Positions 21,840 to 33,600 of a DNA stretch of 64,000 nucleotides are shown piece after piece. A model generated the notes under the pieces. That model saw only the letters and a list, made by a program, of their open reading frames with translations, was not told where the DNA came from and made no database searches. The translations under genes were made by a program, and so were the position numbers. Source of the DNA: Vitrella brassicaformis (Eukaryota > Sar > Vitrellaceae). Every line of letters begins with the position of its first letter. Position 1 is the stretch's first letter. The DNA lies in the NCBI GenBank assembly GCA_001179505.1, contig CDMY01000153.1, positions 117,393 to 181,392 on the forward strand. The letters are read 5' to 3'.

Positions 21840-24800
21840 TCACCTGCTGACGCCTGCCTGGGGGCGGGTCTGTACGATGATGATTTGGTTGCTCTTGATG
21901 AGCCCCTCTATGTCCTGGGGGCCGCCCATGGCCTCCTCGATGTCGAGGCCGATCTTTGCGATGTTCTTCATCAGCTGCACGCGCCACTGCTTGTCGTTCA
22001 CCAGACGCACACCGCGGTACTCTAAACGCACCCGCTTCGCCTCGTCCGTCACATAACTACCAAACATGCCTGCACCGCACCAAATCGACAAACGGATCAG
22101 GCAGGAATCATCAATCAGATGCAGCCAGCCACTGATCCATCCATCCATTCGTGTGTGCGTAGGGTACCCTGCCCAATGACTCCCTCGAGCTTCTGTGCGT
22201 TGGGGTCCGCCCGGAAGATGATGGACGGCCTGCCCAGGAGCCCCACCGACTTGCTGGGGAAGGACAGGCACTGTGGCTCCGCGCCAGCCGACTTGTTGAC
22301 GCGGAAGCTGAGCGCCCGGCCGGGGAAGGACAGGTTGGCTGTGAGGGCCTCCCCCAGCCCCACCACGATCTCGGCGTAGAGCTCGTCGTTGCTGGCGTCC
22401 TGCTGCGGGAAGGGGTTGCAGGTGTGGATGATGAAGGCGTAGTCGGGCGGGACGACCTCCTGCGCGAGGATGGCCAGGCTGAGGTCGGCGTACGAGAGGC
22501 GGGCGCGGTGGATGGCGAGCCAGGGGCGGAGGGAGAACATCGAGGCCCACACCTTCTTGATGCACTCCCACGCCCTGCTCTCGCTCGACATGAACAAAGC
22601 ACCCAGCCGCTTGCAGCTCGTGTCCTGCACCGCCTGACGGAACTCCTGCATCGCATGCATCGCATCAACCAATAAACGAACGAACAGAGAGACACAGACA
22701 TACATACACGCCGGATGGATTCTCTGCCAGGAGACTCCCATCCCAACCAGCCCAGCCAGCTCACCTGCATGAGCTCGGGCGGCGCAACGAGTCTCATGAC
22801 GAGTTGCCGCGCCTCCTCCAGCTGCCGATTAAGGGGGCTGTCGCGCGCAGTAGGTGGCGTCGCGACGTTGCCGGTGGCCCCCACATCTGCAGTGCTGAGG
22901 CCTGGTGCGAGTGTGGGTGGGCCGGTGGGGGCGGGGGGCGGCGACGCCAGCTGCGACGAGTGGGAGAGGTCCTTGAGCACACGAGTGAGCGACTCCAGGA
23001 TCTGGCACACGCACACATACACATACACACATACATACACACATGCATTGCATGAAGCCGGCGATATGTCAGTCAGATGTCGGTCGAATGGTCGGTCGGT
23101 CGGTTGATGGTTTAGCTTACCCCCTCGTTCTTGTGGTAGAGGAGAGTCCGCTCGAACGTGCCGAACGGCAGGGCCAGCGACTGGGGGATCTGCACCGAAT
23201 TCACGCCCACCGACGCTGAACGGGCAAACGAGCCCAACACCGAACAGACAGATGAGACGATGGATGGATGGACCGACCAACACAAGCACCACCATCTCCC
23301 TCCCTCCCTCCCTCCCTCCCTCCCTCCCAAGGGCTGCTTTGCTTACCCATCCTTTGCAGGTTGAGGCACTTCTGCCCCACATTGTGCGCGTCGAAGTCCC
23401 TCGCCAGCACTACCCACGGGGCCCCGCTGGCCGGGGCCATCGACAGGTTGAGCGGCTCGCCGGTGGGCGGGGGGGCGTGGTGCGGCTGGTGCCTGCCGAG
23501 GGCGGCGTCACTACTAGTGGCGGCGGATGCGTCGCCTGTCGGCCGGGTGAGCTCTGGGGGGGTGCCCTCGGGTGTGAGCTCGGGGTTCTCGACGCGTGGG
23601 CAGGCCTTGATGAAGAGGTCGCTACCGTCGCGCTTGACCGTCACACGCACCCACTGGCCGTTGTAGATCCTGCAACCAACGAATGGTGGCGAATGGATGA
23701 GAGAGGGATGATGGGATGTTTTGCATTTATTGTGATGCGTTTGTTGGATGGATGGGTCTTACTGGAGTCGCTCTGTGATTTGTTTCTCGAAGCATGTGGC
23801 GAAGAGGATGCGGAGGTTCCGCGCCCGCACGGCGAGGTGCGAGAGGAGGTCTGGCCCCTCCGAGCCGTGCCGCACCAGCACTCCCACCAAGCCCTCAGGG
23901 ATCTCCTCCTCACCTATCAAACACACACATGCCACGCCCGCCCCATGTGATTGATGTGGATGGATGGATCATTCACTTTGTCATTCTGTGTGTCTGTGTC
24001 TGTGTCTGTGTGTGGGTGTGCATGGCATGGCATGAATTGCCCACCCCACCCACCTGAGGCGGCGTTGCAGACGAGTATGGTAGGGACTTCGAAAATGCGA
24101 TCCTCGACGCTCGTGAGTCGGTCTACGAGCACGAGCTCGCCCTCGACCCGCTCTACAGTCGACACGAGCTGCCATGGCGGCAGGTGGGCTATCTCACGCA
24201 AGAACGGCTCCACACGCTGCAGCACCTGCAGGCAGTGTGGAAAAGGATCGACGGAGGGAGGGAGGGAAGGAGTTAGGCGTGTAGCTCTTCCTCCTTCGTT
24301 GGTTGTCTTCCTTGTTGGCTGGTTTGTTTACTTGTGAGACTGAGAAGAGCACTGAGTTTCTGACCATGTCTTCTACGAAGCACTCGGTGGTCGACCCGTC
24401 GGCCCCCACGTGCTGCCCCAGGAACGTGGCCTTGTCGTGGAAATTCTCCTCACACAAATCCATCAACTTACCCACACAACTGCAGAGCACAGCACACACA
24501 CAGACAGAGACACAGGCACCAGTAAGTACATGAGTGCGCTTTCCCTCCGTGCCCTCAGCACACACACAGACATACATACACACCGGTGTATTCGGTCACA
24601 GACGCTCTTGAGACAGAGCGCGCTCTCGACGGGGTTGTCATCAGCCGCCCCCACCGAGTTGCCTGCCCCCCCGCTCGCCTCGCTGGGCGGCGACGCCAGC
24701 ATGGCCTTGGGCGGCTCATTGAAGGACGTCTTGGGCACTGGGGTGGCCACGAGCATGGGGGCGACGAGAGAGGGCCCCACCTGAGGTGCGGACGGGTTGG

Positions 24801-27800
24801 GGTGGCCACCCCTCTTGGCGTTGTTGATGTTGACGTCTGCGGCGTGGTGTGTGTGTGGCTGCCTGGCCTGGTTGATGAGCTCGGCGTGGTAGAGTGCGAT
24901 GGCGTTCCAGTCGGCGTGGACGGCGCAGATCTCTTCGTACCACGGGTGGAGGTTCATGAGGCTCGACAGCAGGTGGCCCAGCTGCTCCATCCGGCAGTAG
25001 AGCGACACACACACAGGATCGTTCTCCTACAAACAAACAAGCAGACGGACGGACGGACATTGACACACGCGAACAGGTCACATCCCCCCCCCCTCCCACC
25101 GAGATGCCAGCCCAGCCCCCGCAGGTACGTGTGTACGTACCTGTTGTGCGAGCTCCTGAATGATGTTTTGCTGTAGGCTGTCGAGGGCGATGTCGAGGAA
25201 CATGAAGTCCCGCACCACATGGATGTCTGTGCAGTGCCGCAGGATGGGGTAGATCAGCAGACGGGCCGTGCTCACACGAAGAAACCTGACACACAGACAG
25301 ACAGACAGACAGACGGTATATACCAACCAACCCGTGACGGCGTGTGGGTAGAGGGTGCTGTCTGGAGAGCAGGAAGGAGTGCGTCCTTACTGTGAGTTGT
25401 CACATGCGCCGGGGTAGTTGAGTATCTCATCCAGCGCCTCCTCCAACTCCATTGTCAACGAATTCCTAATTGACCACGGACAGGACAGACACACAGACCA
25501 AACCATGCACCCTACCCTACCCTCTCTCACACCTGCGCCCTTCCTTCCTGCGCCCCTCCCTGACGGCTCACCTGGCATAGGCTACGGCCGTCCTGAGGTC
25601 TGTGGGGTCATGCACCGCCTTGAGCACCTTCAAGTACTCCTCGAAGTCCTTGACCAGCTCGTCCCGCTCACGCCGCTTGCTGTGGCTGGCAACGCCGCCG
25701 GGCGAGTGGTGCGACCCGCCTGGCGTGCCGGGCGGCGTGCTGCCGGTGCTGCTGCGGCCGCCCGGTGCGGGGGCGTCGAAGCAGGAGAAGCATGGGTCGA
25801 CCTCCATGGGGTGCTCGGGGGTGCCGATGGAGGCGCGAGTGAGGCCGCCGTCTTCGAGTGTGCCCCAGTAGTCGGACACCTGACCCGACTTCAAATACGC
25901 CAACAGACCCTGATGAATGAAGCACACCACACGGCAGACAGACAGACACAATGAGCATGCCACACACAGGTGAGGTGTCATAACATCACATCCCCCTCAC
26001 TCACTGACCTTGCAGATGAGTAGGTCGTCTGGTGTGGGGTTGTGTGTGACTTTTTTGAGCCACTGGTCGAGGAACTGGCTGTGCGATTGTGGTCTGCCAG
26101 GTCGGTGGATGATCTGGTAGAGGTCGTGCTCGATCCGCTGGCCGCTACTGACGCTCCCGCGCCCGAGCATGGCCAGGATCATCCGGATGATCGGACGGTT
26201 CTTCACCGACGAACGCCAGAAGTGACACAGCGTCAACGACAGCTGGTTCCCCGCCGCCGCCAAAGTCTTGGGGTGCGTCGTCGAGCCACCCCGCTGGCAA
26301 TCCAACACCCGCAGACTCGCGAACCTTAACACATACACGACACGGCAGAAAACAGGCAGGTGATCCGATCCATGTGGGTTGGCGGCTGGTGTGTTGGGTG
26401 GGGTGGTGTGCGGTGTTTGGGGTGTCTGTCCTGTCTTACTTGAACCAGACGTAGATCCAGGCCCACACGTCGATGTCAGCCTTGCTCAGCGAATCGTCAT
26501 CGAGCAACTCCTGGTGGCACACAAGCACACACACACACACACATCCATCTATCTGTGCCAGGTACCACCCACTTCCCTTCCTTCCCCCCAAGGTCACTCT
26601 CTTGTCGATCCATCCATCCATCCGACCTGGCAAAGGCTGTATCTCTGGACGATGGACCATGCGGGCCTCTGCAGCTCTGCGCGTAGTATCTTGTCGACGA
26701 GTGGCTGCAGGCGGCCCCGCCACACCTCCTGGGGGGTGTCGCGCCTGGTCTTGATGAAGAAATCGCACCGCTGGCCGTCCTTGAACCACCGCGGCCCGTT
26801 GGCCTCCCGAAACACAAACCACAGCCCAAACACCTCCGCCTCGCGCTTCTCCTCAGACACCTGCATGGATGCCATGGTGGGTGGATCCACACACACGAAT
26901 GCAGCCCTCACGGAGATACAGACACCCTACCACCCCTCGTGTATGTCTGAGTGTGTGCTGCACTGCACTGCACTAACACTGACTGACTGACCCCTTTGGG
27001 GAGTTCAAGGTTGACGGTCTGAAGCCCGCTGGAGGGGTCGGTGCGCAGCCGGGTCTCACACGCCATCGACGACACGGCCGTCGTGTCCTCGGGCCTGACA
27101 AATAGACAGAGGCAGGCAGGCAGGCAGGCAGCGCAACGCAACACACAGCACACGAGACAGACAACACAGCACAACAGGCAGGCAGTCACACAAGGTGGGG
27201 GTTGAAGCAAGCACACATCCGACGTCCATCCATCCCTCAGGGTGTCTGACTGTCCGCTACGCTGCGCACCAGTATTCTCGCTTGGGGAGTGCCCACTCCC
27301 TGGACCGGCGTGTGAGGCAGACGCCCCAGTGGAAGGTGAGGGGGATGGGCTGGTTGGCGCCCTCGACGCTCGCTATCACCTGCACCTTCACCGAGTGGTG
27401 CGAGTCGTCGTACGCCACCACGTCGACCTCCCCTATCACACCACTCGAAGGGCCGTCCCCGACAGACATCGAGTCACGCACCTGACAAGACAAGACACAC
27501 ACATACACATGACATGGGGGTGGTCTCTCCCTGTGTGTATGGGAATGAATGCTGGATTGCTGGGGGGGGGAGCTAGTCAATGTGCTGCCTACCCTACCTG
27601 GTAGGTTCTAAAGAAAATCATGTCTTGCTCCTTGGCCTTCCTCTCGAGGCGCAGCTGCACCAGGTTGCCCTTCCGCTGCCGGAACTGGTGAACCATCGGC
27701 TGAATCACATCACACAACACACAGACGGTGTGTATGTATGCGGGAGGGAGGCGACCGGCGAGTGGTGTGGCTGGCTGGCTGGCGCATTCATTGACTGACC

Positions 27801-29058
27801 CACATCCATCCATCATACCTACATACCTGTTGTTTGCTTTTGTCTTGTGCCTCGCGGACGTCCCTGAGCCTCTGCTGCCACACCTTTGAGTAGGGGATGG
27901 GCACCAAGAAGTCGCCACCCAGGTACTTGACCCACTCATTCTGATACATACATACACACAATCGAATCGACAGACATGTATGTCATGCAGCCACCCATCC
28001 ATCCTGTGAGTGCTGTGCGCCTCCGTCCGTCGGTCCATACATACATACATACCGAGTGTCTGCTTTTGAGGACGAATGCCATCTGGCGGGGGCTGATGGA
28101 GTAGGGCATGACGAGCCGCACCGACTGCACGGCATAGGTGCCGCCACCATGCACACCACGGTGCAGCAACGTCTGCACAGAACCGCCACCTCGCGGCGTC
28201 GGCGGGTTCTCTACTGTGTCCACCGGCCTACATATCATGGCAGCAGCCAACAAACCAACCAACACGAACACACACATCTCCACTCCACTCCACATGGCTG
28301 GCTGGCCCGTGTGTTGTGTTCCGCCTTGTCTGTCGGTCTGTTTGTCCGGTGCAGTGCAGTGCTGACCTCAGCCTTGGCTCAGGCATGGTCCACCTATCTG
28401 TCTTGTCGTCGGTCTCGACACACCCCCAGTGGAGCAGTACGTCGAAGCCGACATTGGTGAGGACCTCGACCTCCGCCCGGTCGTCCTGCGTCCAAATGAA
28501 GACGTCCAGCGAGCACTGGTGCTGGGGCAGCTCGAACTTCATGTTGACGGCAGGGAGCCGGTCCACCAGGGCCTGCCGCACCTCGGCCATCTGCAGGTCG
28601 CTGATGACCGTCTTGATGGGGAAGAAAAAGTTGTTGATGCCCGGCCGCACCCACTTGTCGGCCCCGGTGCCGTCGTCCTTCTGGTACAGCACAAACTGGA
28701 AGCCCAGCGGCACCTCGGCAGCGGGGCCGAAGTCTATCACCACCGTCTGCCGCGACGACGTCCCACCGCCACCGGCCACCGCACCGACAGGCGAGAATGG
28801 CGTGCGGACAGCACCATTGATGACCTCGCTGCCAGGCGGTATGATTTCGGGGATGGGTACGGCCCACTCGGTGGTGCTGCGGAGACACACGCCCCAGTGG
28901 AGGAAGAGCTGCGAGGCGCTGGCGCCGCTGCCGACCGTCGTGGTGACCTTGACGCGCACGGCGCTAAGGTCGGTGGTCTCATCGAGGCTGATCGACACCA
29001 CCTTGCCGTCGCTCAGCGTGTACAGCACCGACCTCTTGGGGTCCAGGCCCTGACGCAT
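21840..29058 (-). CDS. GWD: Alpha-glucan, water dikinase (starch phosphorylation), apparently cytosolic
   Basis: GWD phosphorylates glucosyl residues of starch using ATP and water, opening granules to degradation. This many-exon gene encodes the whole enzyme. Two CBM45-type starch-binding modules are marked by LFLHWGVCLRS (about 28890) and LTFHWGVCLTRRSREWALP (about 27330). A helical middle region follows. The phosphohistidine domain reads FEVPTILVCNAASG and then EGPDLLSHLAVRARNLRILF; the His is the expected catalytic residue (about 23850). The C-terminal nucleotide-binding domain contains LAILAQEVVPPDYAFIIHT, LYAEIVVGLGEAL, GRPSIIFRAD, and ends GGPQDIEGLIKSNQIIIVQT before the stop at 21840. 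The first ATG (29056-29058) opens almost directly into CBM45-1 with no hydrophobic or Ser-rich leader. That suggests cytosolic starch, as in red-lineage algae. Several Pro/Ser/Gly linkers (about 22850, 24700, 25720) look lineage-specific. Confidence 0.93.
23295..23328. repeat. (CCCT)n tract in a dikinase intron
   Basis: About eight CCCT units in an intron of the dikinase gene. On the coding strand it reads (AGGG)n. Confidence 0.85.
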
Positions 29059-29328
29059 ACTCAAATGCTCACTCGCCAAGTCAGGTAAGCCGCACTCGGT
29101 GGACCCAAGGGGACGAAAGAGATAGACAGATAGACGCTATCACGGACGGGTCAGACGACACCATCGGCCCTGTCAAGGAAAGGACTCGTCTCATTGCGAG
29201 CTCTGACTTTCTTTCTTGCGAGCTGTGAGAGATTGTTGAGCTCTCCCCGCGGCGGTGTGGGCGCTGCCCGTGTAGCAAGCACATCGGCTTGTGGCAGTTG
29301 AAGCCTGGGTCGAGGCGGCGGCATACAT
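29059..29328. promoter_or_regulatory. Putative bidirectional promoter, dikinase / kelch-BTB pair
   Basis: A 270-bp head-to-head interval with no recognised exon. A consensus donor-like CAG|GTAAGC at about 29085 on the + strand could mark a 5'-UTR intron of the kelch gene; this is not proven. Confidence 0.4.
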
Positions 29329-32300
29329 ATGGCGCATTTCTGGACGACCCCTTCGACCAACAGCTGCCCAGGTCCCCGCGCGGCGCACTCGTGTGACGTG
29401 TTGGAGGGGAAGCTCTATGTGTTTGGCGGGTGGAACGGCAAGAAGGCTCTCAACGACCTTCACGTCCTCGACGTCGCCAAGGGGGAGTGGCACGAAGTCG
29501 TGCCCAATCGCAACGCTCCCGCCGAACGAAACAATGTAAGGAGGCATGGCATGCAAACACACACGCAGCCAGCGAGGCCACCAGACAGGCAGACAGACAG
29601 ACAGACAGAGGCCGACAGATGGATGGATCACTCACTGCTATGCTGGTGGATGTGCTGTGCTGTGTGTGTTGGATCCATCCATGCATCCGTCATGATATGG
29701 GTCGGTCACTCACCGCATGCAGCACACGACTGCCGTAGTGGGTTCCAAGCTGTTTGTGCACGGCGGCCACGACGGGTCCAAGTGGCTGCAGGACCTTCAC
29801 GTCCTCGACACATCCACCGCACAGAGGGGCAAGCTGGACGAACTCGCATGGGTCAGGCCAGCAGCTTCAGGAAGCGTAAGCAGAGCAACCAAGACGGCCT
29901 GCTGGGCTGCTACATATGCTGCTCTCTGTGTGCATGTCTGGGTGTGTGTTGGACAGGCCCCTTCGGCCCGGGCGTGTCACACCCTCACACGTGTCGGGAG
30001 GAAGCTGTACATGTTTGGCGGGTCGGTGGATGGATGGATGGATGGATGGGCAAAGCAAAGCAAAAGCACCTCAGCTCAGCTGTGTGTGGTGCCTTCATTG
30101 CAATCATTCAGTGGTGCCTATGTATCGGTGTGTCGGTGTGTCGGTTTGTGTGTGTAGGTATGACGGTACCAAGTGCTTCAATGACATGGACGTGTTGGAC
30201 CTGGACACCATGACGTGGATACAGCCCAACCTCACCGGCACCATCCCGCAGGCACGCCAGCACACCACAGCACACACTCACACACACACAGAGGGGGGAG
30301 GGAGAGACTCTGTGCACTCACTGTGTGTCGTGTGTGCACTGCAGGCCCGCAACGCCCACACGATGACGGTGATAACGACCAAGCTGTACCTGTTTGGCGG
30401 CCACAGCGGCAACAAGCACCTCACCGACCTGCACGTCTTCGACACCACCAAGTTGATGTGGGCGCAGGTCAGTCAGGCGAGTCAGTCAGTGAGGGAGGCA
30501 GGAGCGGACGCTCCACAACACACAACACAACAGAGCAGCAGTACATGTATGTAATGTGTGCTTGTGTGTGTGGTGGGTCAGCCCGAGATTCAGGGTACGC
30601 CGCCGCCCGGGCTGCGGGGCCACACGGCCAACCTCATCGGACACAAAATATTCCTATTCGGAGGGTAAGCAGGCAGGGCAGCCAGCTGACGGACGGAGTG
30701 GCTGAGTCAGTCAGTCAGGTCATGTCAGCCACTATCCCCCGTGTGTGTGTGTGTGTGTGTGTGCAGGTATGACGGCAAGGGTCGCTCCAACGACTTGTAC
30801 ATCCTCGATACGGCACTTATGAGATGGATTCACCCAGCGTACGCACACACACAGAGGGAAGGAGTTGCCATGTGTGTCTGGATGGATGGATGGATGGATG
30901 GATCGCTGGCTGGCTGGCTGTGTGCAGGGAGTCCGAGAATGCGCCCACGGGTCGGCAGCGGCACTCGGCGTCGCTGATCGGCTCCAAGAAACTGTACATA
31001 TTCGGCGGATTCGACGGAAATAAATGGTGGGGGACACAACAATGGCCTGGCCGCTCGTGTGTTGGGTGTGGGTGTGGTGTGTGCGGTGCGGTGCGGTGCA
31101 TACCTACACTCATCGATCGCATTAATCAATGGTGCAGGTTGAACGATTTGCATGTTCTAGACATCGGCCGGCTCGAGGAGGACGCGCTCAACGACGTGGC
31201 GGTATGGACGGACGCGGTCACACCAGTCTCCCTTCACACATACGCAGCGCGGCGTCCCTGTCTGTCTGTGTCCCCCCTCCGCGCCTTCTTCCTCTCCCTC
31301 AGGTTCGGAACTTGATCGACAACATGCGCAAGCTGGTCAACAACTCAGAGTTCTCAGACATCACAATGTGAGTGAGCGAGCGAGGAGGGAGCATCCGATG
31401 AGCGACACACACACACACACACACACACACAGGCAGCCACTCACTCTGTGCGATGTGTGTCGACTGATGGGTCGGCCGGTCCATCCATCCATTTATCAGA
31501 GTAGTGGAGAATCGCGAGATCCACGCGCACAAGGCCATACTGGTGGCGCAGTGTGAGCACTTCAGGGCCATGTTCACCACACAGATGAAGGAGTCATTCG
31601 AATCAAAGGTACGTACGTACGTATGGGCTGACTCACAGCCAGCCACACCCACATGTGTGTGGATGGATGGATGGATGTGTGTTGTCTGTCTTCAATCAAT
31701 TGCAGGTCATCATCCCCGAGTGGTCATACAACTCCTTCATGGCCATGCTGGAGTTCCTCTACACCGGTCAGCCACCCCCACCAGACAGACAGACAATCAG
31801 AGCATCCTCTGTCTGTCTTTGATTGATTGTCATTTAGGGCGGATCACTGATTTGTCGACCGACATAACCGGGGAGCTGCTGGGTTTGGCGGACCACTACA
31901 CGCTGGACGGCCTGAAGCAGCTGTGCGAGAACATACTCATCCACTCGGTCGAGATAGACAACGTCTGTAACCTCCTCAAACAAGCCGACCAGTACCAGGT
32001 ACACACATGCTTACACACACACACTGGGAGGGAGGGAGGGAGGGAGGGATGGAGGGAGGCATGGCTCTTGTTCTTGTGTTGTGTTTCCCCACCCACACCA
32101 GGCGACTGACCTCAAGAACCACTGCTTGACGTACCTAATCAAGAACTTTGACGCCGTGTCAAAGTAAGCAAGACCTCACCGCCTGCATGACACTATACTA
32201 CGCACACCTCGGTCATCGACCCCTCTCCTCCCTCCCTCCCTCCCTCACCTGTCAGGACGACGTCGTTTGAGGATTTGAAGGAGAAGCCCTCGCTCCTACT

Positions 32301-32411
32301 CGAAGTCACCAAGTGAGCCGACCGTCACTTGGTGACACACACTGCGTGTCGTGTGCACCTGTGTGTATGTGTGTGCTGTGCAGGCAAATGGCCTCGGCCA
32401 ACCACAAGTGA
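29329..32411 (+). CDS. Kelch-repeat protein with C-terminal BTB and BACK-like region
   Basis: Sixteen exons join in phase to 500 aa: 29329-29535, 29723-29875, 29957-30021, 30158-30251, 30345-30467, 30582-30664, 30767-30838, 30928-31026, 31138-31201, 31303-31367, 31500-31608, 31706-31766, 31838-31998, 32102-32163, 32256-32312, 32384-32411. The first 320 residues are about six kelch blades (KLYVFGGWNGKKALNDLHVL, KLFVHGGHDGSKWL, KLYMFGGYDGTKCFNDMDVL, KLYLFGGHSGNKHLTDLHVF, KIFLFGGYDGKGRSNDLYIL, KLYIFGGFDGNKWLNDLHVL). A BTB domain follows (NSEFSDITMVVENREIHAHK, then ILVAQCEHFRAMFTTQMKES and FMAMLEFLYTG), with a short BACK-like helix set. Kelch-BTB proteins are usually cullin-3 adaptors. Here kelch precedes BTB, the reverse of KLHL and apicomplexan K13. 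The intron at 30252-30344 has a GC donor. Confidence 0.92.
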
Positions 32412-33600
32412 CCTTCAATCGCTCGCAGACAGGCAGGCAGCCAGGCAGCCGCCGCCATTTGTTGCTCGTTGCCTGCCTGTCTGTACGGCTGGCTGCATGG
32501 CATGCCTCTCGATCGGTCGGTCGGATGCTCGCCCTTCCATGCCCCGACCGACCGGCCGGCCATCCCTCCCATTGACCCAACCAACGCGAGTGTATGTGTC
32601 TATGTGTGTGTGTGTGTATGAGTGTGTCTGTTGCTCTGCTCCATCGATTCTGAATGCTGCCATTCATGTTGGTACGTACAGGCGGCCGGGCCCCCGTATG
32701 TAGCCAGACGAGACAGAGTGGTTCTATTTGTAGTCGGGCGGGAGATCGGCCGAGTCACATCGCGTGCTGTGCTGTGCATGGGGCGCGGTGGCATGTATGC
32801 CTGTCGAATACACACATACATGTGATTTCTGGTCGCCTCTCTGCTCGATCGGGGCGGTGCGGGACGGTGCGGTACAGGCTGTGGAAAGCTTTTTTGCCAT
32901 GTGGCGGACGGCGGGGCGGGCAGGGGGAGCGGAGCCAGCACACCGCCGCGCCTGAAAAGGCGATAGATCGATACACACATACATATGTATACATACGCAT
33001 GTACGTACGCACGTACATGTATGTATGTATGTATGTACGATGGATGGACGTTGCTTAATTCCGGCCCGGCCAGCCCGGTGGGGGGGTGGGTGGGGGAGAA
33101 ACTCACTCGTGCCGTACATCACGGCTTCTTCCTTCTCCCTCCCTTGCTTTGGTTCCTCCCTCCCTCCTTTTGTGTACAGACAGGTCAATATATTTTGATT
33201 GTATTGGTTTCTTGTCTACTACTGACCGGTCGGGTTCTTTTTCCGTCCACCGTCCATGCCATGCTGCGGGCCGGGCGGCTGCCTTTGTATCGACCGCTGG
33301 GCTGGTCTGCCTGGCCGTCCGTGGGTCACACCACCGGTGCATGTGTGTGCGTATGTCTGTGTGTGTGTGTGTTGGTACGCACGGTCCATGCATACGGACG
33401 GACATACATGGACTCACTCACTCACTCTGCTTCTTGTCTCGTCATTCGTGTACCTATCTATCTAATCTTCTGGCTGTGTTGGTCGGTGACGCGATCGATT
33501 CACACAACCACCGCGCATCCAGCACGATTACCAACATCAACATGCGCATCAATCTGATCAGTCGTCACGCACTCATGCACTCAGTCAAGCGGCCATTCAT
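32412..33600. other. 1.2-kb tail-to-tail spacer, no gene recognised
   Basis: A convergent spacer with (TG)n, (GTAT)n and alternating ACGT-type motifs around 33000-33035. Its open frames are repeat translations. It probably holds 3' UTRs. Confidence 0.5.

Noticed and set aside
29059-29079. Earlier start for the glucan water dikinase at 29079
   Set aside because: The codon there is TTG on the coding strand. The first ATG in frame is at 29056-29058.
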